This document shows positions 5,851-9,177 of a DNA stretch of 9,177 bases, one piece after another. This stretch comes from JAZGBC01 sp036444495 (GTDB lineage Bacteria; Pseudomonadota; Alphaproteobacteria; Kiloniellales; J153). The stretch is from assembly GCA_036444495.1 (NCBI GenBank), contig JAZGBC010000084.1:1-9177 (forward strand), given 5' to 3'. How positions within the stretch are numbered: position 1 is the first letter of the stretch; every line of letters begins with the position of its first letter. The notes under the pieces are model-generated. The model saw only the letters and a list, made by a program, of their open reading frames with translations, was not told the origin of the DNA and made no database searches. The translations under genes were made by a program, and so were the position numbers.

Positions 5851-6545
5851 GGCACCAGGCGGTAACCGCCCGGTTCCGTCACCAAGAGCACGGCGTTCGA
5901 GGGATCGGTCTCGATCTTCTGGCGCAGGCGGTAGACGTGGGTCTCCAGCGTGTGGGTGGTGACGCCCGCGTTGTAGCCCCAGACCTCGCCCAGCAGGGTG
6001 TCGCGGCCGACCACGTGGGCGCCGCTACGGTAAAGGTACTTGAGGATCGAGGTTTCCTTCTCGGTCAGGCGCACCTTCTTTTCCGTCTCGTTGTGGACCA
6101 GCACCTTGGCGCTGGGCTGGAAGGTATAGGGGCCGATGGTGAAGACCGCGTCCTCGCTTTGCTCGTGCTGGCGCAACTGGGCGCGCAGGCGCGCCAGCAG
6201 GACCGACAGGCGGAAGGGCTTGGCCACATAGTCGTTGGCACCCGAATCCAGGCCCAGGATGGTGTCGGCGTCGGTCTGGGCCGCGGTCAGCATGATGATC
6301 GGCGATTTCACGCCGTTGCGCCGCATGAGCCGGCAGACCTCGCGCCCGTCCATGTCGGGCAGGCCCACATCCAGCAGGATCACGTCGAAGTACTCGTTCT
6401 TGACCGCTTCGAGCGCCTTACCGCCGTTTTCCGCCTCGCTGGTGGCGAACTCTTCGTGCAGCCGGAGCTGTTCGCTCAAGGACTGGCGCAGGGCCTCGTC
6501 ATCGTCGACCAGAAGTACTTTTTTCGCCGTGACGCCGGTTGTCAT
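5847..6545 (-). CDS. OmpR/PhoB-type response regulator transcription factor
   Basis: This is a 232-residue two-component regulator. The receiver domain (about 8-125) keeps the acidic pocket D14-D16, the phospho-acceptor D59 (LLDVGLPDMDG), T87 (IIMLTAAQ) and K109 (YVAKPF). The C-terminal winged helix (about 135-232) has KVRLTEKETSILKYLY (157-172), the recognition helix TTHTLETHVYRLRQKIE (196-212) and the wing LLVTEPGGYRLV (220-231). Phosphorylation should promote dimerisation and DNA binding. The ATG at 6545 is preceded by AAGGGAG at 6-7 bp, a strong Shine-Dalgarno. The frame is open much further upstream into the next gene, but that stretch is antisense-type noise. No histidine kinase is in the window, so it is an orphan here. 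It follows the alpha/beta hydrolase by 100 bp and may also have its own promoter. Confidence 0.94.
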   Translation of the reverse strand: MTTGVTAKKVLLVDDDEALRQSLSEQLRLHEEFATSEAENGGKALEAVKNEYFDVILLDVGLPDMDGREVCRLMRRNGVKSPIIMLTAAQTDADTILGLDSGANDYVAKPFRLSVLLARLRAQLRQHEQSEDAVFTIGPYTFQPSAKVLVHNETEKKVRLTEKETSILKYLYRSGAHVVGRDTLLGEVWGYNAGVTTHTLETHVYRLRQKIETDPSNAVLLVTEPGGYRLVP

Positions 6546-6585
6546 GCCGCTCCCTTCGCGCCCCCTCGGTCTCCCCTTGGCCTTT

Positions 6586-6614
6586 GGGATATCACCCCTG
6601 CCGCCTGCGTACAA
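6586..6614 (-). promoter_or_regulatory. Candidate sigma-70 promoter for the response regulator
   Basis: Reading leftward, TTGTAC (complement of 6609-6614) is separated by 17 bp from TATCCC (complement of 6586-6591), upstream of the regulator's ATG at 6545. The -35 matches the consensus in four of six positions. The -10 is weak. It would give a leader of about 35 nt. Confidence 0.25.
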
Positions 6615-6645
6615 GCGGCCTGCCGGGGCGCGGTCTGGGTGTGAA

Positions 6646-7533
6646 TCAAGACCGGTTCTCGCCCAAAACCAGATCCCGGACGGCCTGAAACAGGGGGTGA
6701 TCCGGCTCGCCCAGGGCGTCCACGGCGGAAAAATGCTGCCGCCCGGGCAGCTCGACCACGCGCGCCTCCAGCCCGGCGGCCCGCCAGGCGGCCACGAAGG
6801 CATCCTGCTGATAGAGGAACTCGTCCGTTTCCTCCGAGCCCACGGCGCAGATGAGCGGCCCGGCGCGTTTCGGGATGACCCGCAGGGGGCTCATGGCTAC
6901 CGCCTCATCGGGATCGAGACCCAGCACATCCTGATGGTAGCTGAGCCGCAATGGTTCGAGGTCGTAGACGCCGGAGACCGAACAGGCGCCCTTAACCGGA
7001 TCGAACGCCGGTGCGTCGGGACCAAGGGTCTGCCAATCGGTGGCCGCCGTCATGGCCGCCAATTGCCCGCCGGCGGAATGGCCCGCCACGAAGATGCGCC
7101 CGGGATCGACCCCGTAGTCCCCGGCCCCTCGGACCAGCCAGAGGAAGGCCCGGCGCATCTCGCCCGCCATCTCGGCAACGCTGGCCTGGGGCGCCAGGGT
7201 GTAGTTGAGCGAGGCGAAGGCGATCCCTTGGTCCAGAAACGGGGGCGCGAGATAGCTGAAGTCGCCCTTGTCCAGGCTCTGCCAGTAGCCCCCGTGGATG
7301 AAGGCGAGCAGCGGCACCGCCCCACCCGTGGCTTCGGGAAGGAAGAGGTCGAGGGTCTGGGACGGCGTATCGCCATAGGCCAGGTCCAGGTGGCCGCCGA
7401 CCCGCCCGCGCACCCGGGCGCTTTCCTCGGCCCAGCGGGCGAAGAAGGCCTCGTGCTCGGGCCAGCGCGCGCGCAGGTTGAGCTGGCGGTCGATTTCCGC
7501 CCGGTCCATTCCCCGGTAGAGCGTTTCGGACAT
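6646..7533 (-). CDS. Alpha/beta hydrolase, kynurenine formamidase-like
   Basis: This 295-residue serine hydrolase belongs to the HSL/arylformamidase-like branch. HGGYW (80-84) is the oxyanion-hole motif characteristic of kynurenine formamidases and related esterases. GHSAGG (151-156) is the nucleophile elbow with S153. The acid is probably among E234, E235 and D237 (VGSEETDEF), and H267 (GRQHF) is the likely catalytic His. It has no signal peptide, so it is cytoplasmic. The reaction could be hydrolysis of N-formylkynurenine in tryptophan breakdown, but no other kynurenine-pathway gene is nearby, so a general esterase is equally possible. The ATG at 7531-7533 is preceded by GGGGGAA at 7 bp. 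It lies directly upstream of the response regulator (100 bp gap, same strand) and is divergent from ribA. Confidence 0.85.
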   Translation of the reverse strand: MSETLYRGMDRAEIDRQLNLRARWPEHEAFFARWAEESARVRGRVGGHLDLAYGDTPSQTLDLFLPEATGGAVPLLAFIHGGYWQSLDKGDFSYLAPPFLDQGIAFASLNYTLAPQASVAEMAGEMRRAFLWLVRGAGDYGVDPGRIFVAGHSAGGQLAAMTAATDWQTLGPDAPAFDPVKGACSVSGVYDLEPLRLSYHQDVLGLDPDEAVAMSPLRVIPKRAGPLICAVGSEETDEFLYQQDAFVAAWRAAGLEARVVELPGRQHFSAVDALGEPDHPLFQAVRDLVLGENRS

Positions 7534-7582
7534 GGTCTTATTCCCCCAGGCGATCCCTGGATGCGGTGATTTCCCTTGCCTT

Positions 7583-7620
7583 TGCCGGCCTCTTTATAAA
7601 GGAATCGGCCAAGGCCGGCA
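7583..7620. promoter_or_regulatory. Inverted repeat in the divergent hydrolase/ribA promoter region
   Basis: TGCCGGCCT (7583-7591) is mirrored exactly by AGGCCGGCA (7612-7620). The 20-nt centre contains the 10-bp palindrome CTTTATAAAG (7592-7601), whose TATAAA is -10-like on both strands. It lies 65 bp before ribA and 50 bp before the hydrolase, so it may be an operator or overlapping promoters. No -35 at good spacing is visible. The region 7534-7684 shows no FMN-riboswitch hallmarks that I can recognise. Confidence 0.35.
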
Positions 7621-7684
7621 CGCCCAAGTCCACCCCGGCCGGCCATGACAAAGGGGCCCTGAAGCCCTATCCTCACGGGGAGTT

Positions 7685-8827
7685 ATGCCGGACGCACTCG
7701 CACAGGAAATCCAGACCGACGCCGCCGTGGTGCGGCGGGTCGAGCGCGCCCTCGCCGATCTGCGGCGCGGCGAGCCCGTGCTGCTGCACGAGCCGGGCGC
7801 CGCGGCCCTGGTGCTTGCCGCCGAGCAGCCGGGAGAGGAGGCCCTGGCGCGCCTGAGGGCGCTATCGGGCGGCGAGGGGCTGCTGCTCCTGACCGCGCGC
7901 CGAGCCGTGGCCTTGGGGATGGACACCCTGGGTGAGGGGACCACCTCGGGCGATACGGTCGCCATCGAGGCCGCCGGCGTCTCTGCCCGGGGCATCATCG
8001 AGTTGGCCGACCCCACCAACAGCCGCCACCCGCGCCCGATCGAGCCCCCGCGCCTGGCGCAGGCCCCGGGCGGTCTTGGACCCGTAGCCGTGGACCTGGT
8101 CAAGCTGGCACGGCTTCTGCCGGCGGCCGTCCTGGCGCCGCTTTCACCGCAGGACGAGGACCCTGCACAGTGGGCCGCGGCGCGCGACCTTCTGTCGCTG
8201 TCGGCCAACGACACCTGCGAATACCGTTTCGCCGGCGCCCGTTCGCTCACCCGGGTGGCCGAGGCACATCTGCCCCTGGCCGGCGCCGAGACCACCAGGG
8301 TGATTTCCTTCCGCCCGGGCGACGGCGGCAAGGAGCACCTGGCATTGGTGATCGGCGAGCCCCGGCCGGGTGAGAGCCTGCTGCTGCGCCTGCACTCCGA
8401 ATGCCTGACCGGGGACCTCCTGGGTAGCCTGCGCTGCGACTGCGGCGATCAGCTGCGCGGCGCGCTGGACGCCATCGCCGCGGCCGGGGCAGGCGTACTG
8501 CTGTACCTGTCCCAGGAAGGCCGCGGCATCGGCCTGGTCAACAAGCTGCGCGCCTATCAGCTCCAGGACCGGGGCGCCGATACGGCCGAGGCCAACGAGC
8601 AGCTGGGCTTCGACGCCGACGAGCGCCTCTACCTGCCGGCGGCCAATATGCTGCGCCAGCTCGGCTTCCACCGGGTCCGCCTGCTCACCAACAACCCGGC
8701 GAAGGTGGCCGGCCTGATCCATTGCGGCATCACGGTGGAGGAGCGGGTGCCCCACGCTTTCCCCTCCAACGGGCACAACGACTTCTACCTGGCGACCAAG
8801 GCCGCCCGCTTCGGCCACCAGTTCTAG
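7685..8827 (+). CDS. ribA: GTP cyclohydrolase II with degenerate RibB-like N-terminal domain
   Basis: This 380-residue enzyme catalyses the first committed step of riboflavin synthesis: GTP to 2,5-diamino-6-ribosylamino-4(3H)-pyrimidinone 5'-phosphate, with loss of formate and pyrophosphate. The catalytic domain (about 185-380) has LHSECLTGD (236-244) and RCDCGDQ (250-256), giving the zinc ligands C240, C251 and C253. It also has SQEGRGIGL (276-284), YQLQDRGADTAEAN (291-304), LLTNNPAK (333-340) and the conserved C-terminal VPHAFPSNGHNDFYL (355-369). Residues 15-152 align with DHBP synthase (RVERALADLRRGE, AVDLVKLA) but lack its acidic active-site loop and the HTE motif, so that part is probably catalytically dead. 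E. coli RibA is about 196 residues, so the extra length is this domain. The ATG at 7685 follows GGGGAG at a tight 2-bp spacing. Confidence 0.95.
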   Translation: MPDALAQEIQTDAAVVRRVERALADLRRGEPVLLHEPGAAALVLAAEQPGEEALARLRALSGGEGLLLLTARRAVALGMDTLGEGTTSGDTVAIEAAGVSARGIIELADPTNSRHPRPIEPPRLAQAPGGLGPVAVDLVKLARLLPAAVLAPLSPQDEDPAQWAAARDLLSLSANDTCEYRFAGARSLTRVAEAHLPLAGAETTRVISFRPGDGGKEHLALVIGEPRPGESLLLRLHSECLTGDLLGSLRCDCGDQLRGALDAIAAAGAGVLLYLSQEGRGIGLVNKLRAYQLQDRGADTAEANEQLGFDADERLYLPAANMLRQLGFHRVRLLTNNPAKVAGLIHCGITVEERVPHAFPSNGHNDFYLATKAARFGHQF

Positions 8828-8844
8828 GCCCCGCACCCAAATTC

Positions 8845-8862
8845 ATAGGGGGGCACCCCTAT
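8845..8862. repeat. Small hairpin overlapping the left edge of the large inverted repeat
   Basis: ATAGGGG (8845-8851) pairs with CCCCTAT (8856-8862) around GGCA. The right arm shares bases with the left arm of the 28-bp inverted repeat, so the two folds are mutually exclusive. It starts 17 bp after the ribA stop and lacks a T-run, so it is not a canonical terminator. Confidence 0.6.
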
Positions 8863-8922
8863 TATGGGGACACCATACTTAATTCCCGTCCCTCGAATTA
8901 AGTATGGTGTCCCCATAATAGG
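8858..8922. repeat. Perfect 28-bp-arm inverted repeat (REP-like or mobile-element remnant)
   Basis: Bases 8858-8885 are exactly complementary to 8895-8922, with a 9-nt loop CCGTCCCTC (8886-8894). The arms contain GGGGACACCATACTTAATTC, an AT-rich string foreign to the GC-rich surroundings. I recall similar 'GGGGACACCATACTTAATT' repeats scattered in proteobacterial genomes near REP-associated Y1 tyrosine transposases; this is memory, not a search result. No transposase is in the window. The stem could form a very stable RNA hairpin at the 3' end of the ribA message, or a cruciform in DNA. Confidence 0.9.
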
Positions 8923-8932
8923 CCATAATAGG
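8913..8932 (+). repeat. 10-bp tandem duplication at the right edge of the inverted repeat
   Basis: CCATAATAGG occurs twice back to back (8913-8922 and 8923-8932), followed by a partial third start (CCA). The first copy is the outer end of the right arm of the 28-bp inverted repeat. It could come from replication slippage at the hairpin or from the insertion event. Confidence 0.8.
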
Positions 8933-8970
8933 CCAGACGGCCCAGGCTGGGCCGGGGACACCGCCTCGGC

Positions 8971-8976
8971 TATAAC
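8971..8976 (+). promoter_or_regulatory. -10-like box immediately before the L,D-transpeptidase start
   Basis: TATAAC ends 6 bp before the ATG at 8983. If used, transcription would start at or next to the A of the ATG and give a leaderless mRNA. That fits the absence of any Shine-Dalgarno in the preceding bases (CGGCCC). No good -35 is present near 8948-8953 (TGGGCC). Confidence 0.3.
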
Positions 8977-8982
8977 CGGCCC

Positions 8983-9177
8983 ATGGACCTCATCGTGACC
9001 CGAGACGGCACGGCCTGGCGGGCCAGCTTCGGCGCGCGGGTTTGTTCTTGCGCGATTGGGCGCGGCGGGGTCGCCGCGGACAAGCACGAGGGTGACGGCG
9101 CGACGCCGGCGGGCTGCTGGCCGCTGCGCCGGGTGCTGTTCCGGCCCGACCGCCTGCGCGCGCCGGAAACCCCGCTG
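8983..9177 (+). CDS. L,D-transpeptidase (YkuD-type) family protein, 5' part only
   Basis: Sixty-five codons are visible and the frame is still open at the window edge. The protein begins MDLIVTRDGTAWRASFGARV, then CSCAIGRGGVAADKHEGDGATPAGCWPLRRVLFRPDRLRAP is read in pieces. The CAIGRGG (23-29), KHEGDGATPAG (34-44) and PLRRVLFRPDRL (47-58) motifs match the start of the short cytoplasmic-looking YkuD/ErfK-like proteins of alphaproteobacteria. The catalytic His/Cys motif (HxnnnnnCxR type) would lie beyond the window. Family members cross-link peptidoglycan or attach proteins to it, but this variant shows no signal peptide at this start. Unusually it has C21, C23 and C45. No ribosome-binding site precedes the ATG. 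Confidence 0.8.
   Translation, partial: MDLIVTRDGTAWRASFGARVCSCAIGRGGVAADKHEGDGATPAGCWPLRRVLFRPDRLRAPETPL

Noticed and set aside
6546..6803. Upstream extension of the response regulator frame by 86 codons
   Set aside because: It overlaps the end of the hydrolase gene, has no receiver-domain character, and the ATG at 6545 has a strong Shine-Dalgarno.
7534..7684. FMN riboswitch upstream of ribA
   Set aside because: The region is short, and I could not find the conserved FMN-aptamer segments; it holds only a simple inverted repeat.
8939..8953. GGCCCAG-G-CTGGGCC as a terminator
   Set aside because: It is near-palindromic but has no following T-run. The usable stem is only 5 bp with a 5-nt loop.

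Overview
The window looks like chromosomal DNA of a GC-rich alphaproteobacterium. Rhodospirillales or a close relative is my best guess. The support is the high third-position GC, a PAS_5-type protein (a family concentrated in alphaproteobacteria), a 'YTVIG...VNLSAK' class III cyclase of the rhizobial/rhodospirillal style, an OmpR-type regulator of a conserved alphaproteobacterial type, and a GTP cyclohydrolase II carrying a dead RibB-like N-terminus. No tRNA, rRNA, CRISPR array, prophage or complete insertion sequence was seen.

Left part (1-1300): a small excisionase/MerR-type HTH protein (167-367) is followed by about 390 bp without a convincing gene. That gap holds a run of potential hairpins ending in a strong intrinsic terminator (579-611), a possible 27-codon ORF, and a perfect 14-bp palindrome just ahead of a PAS_5 protein gene (762-1277).

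Centre left (1301-4413, minus strand): three co-directional genes probably form one unit, transcribed in the order MBL-fold metallohydrolase, SAM-dependent methyltransferase, membrane-bound class III nucleotide cyclase. The first two overlap by 4 bp (GTGA); the third follows after 66 bp. The cyclase keeps its metal and purine-contacting residues but has Lys where the transition-state Arg normally sits. Pairing a cyclase with a metallohydrolase suggests, as inference only, a cyclic-nucleotide make-and-break module. This is the most interesting gene set here.

Centre right (4642-7533): an MFS transporter (plus strand) runs tail-to-tail into an OmpR/PhoB-type response regulator, and their stop codons overlap. 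Upstream of the regulator on the minus strand is an alpha/beta hydrolase of the kynurenine-formamidase-like type. No histidine kinase lies in the window.

Right part (7534-9177): a divergent intergenic region with a 9-bp inverted repeat precedes ribA, the committed step of riboflavin synthesis. After ribA lies a perfect 28-bp-arm inverted repeat with a 9-nt loop, a 10-bp tandem duplication at its right edge and a further copy of its GGGGACACC core. It looks like a REP-type or non-autonomous mobile repeat. An L,D-transpeptidase (YkuD) gene then starts at 8983, possibly as a leaderless message, and runs off the right edge.
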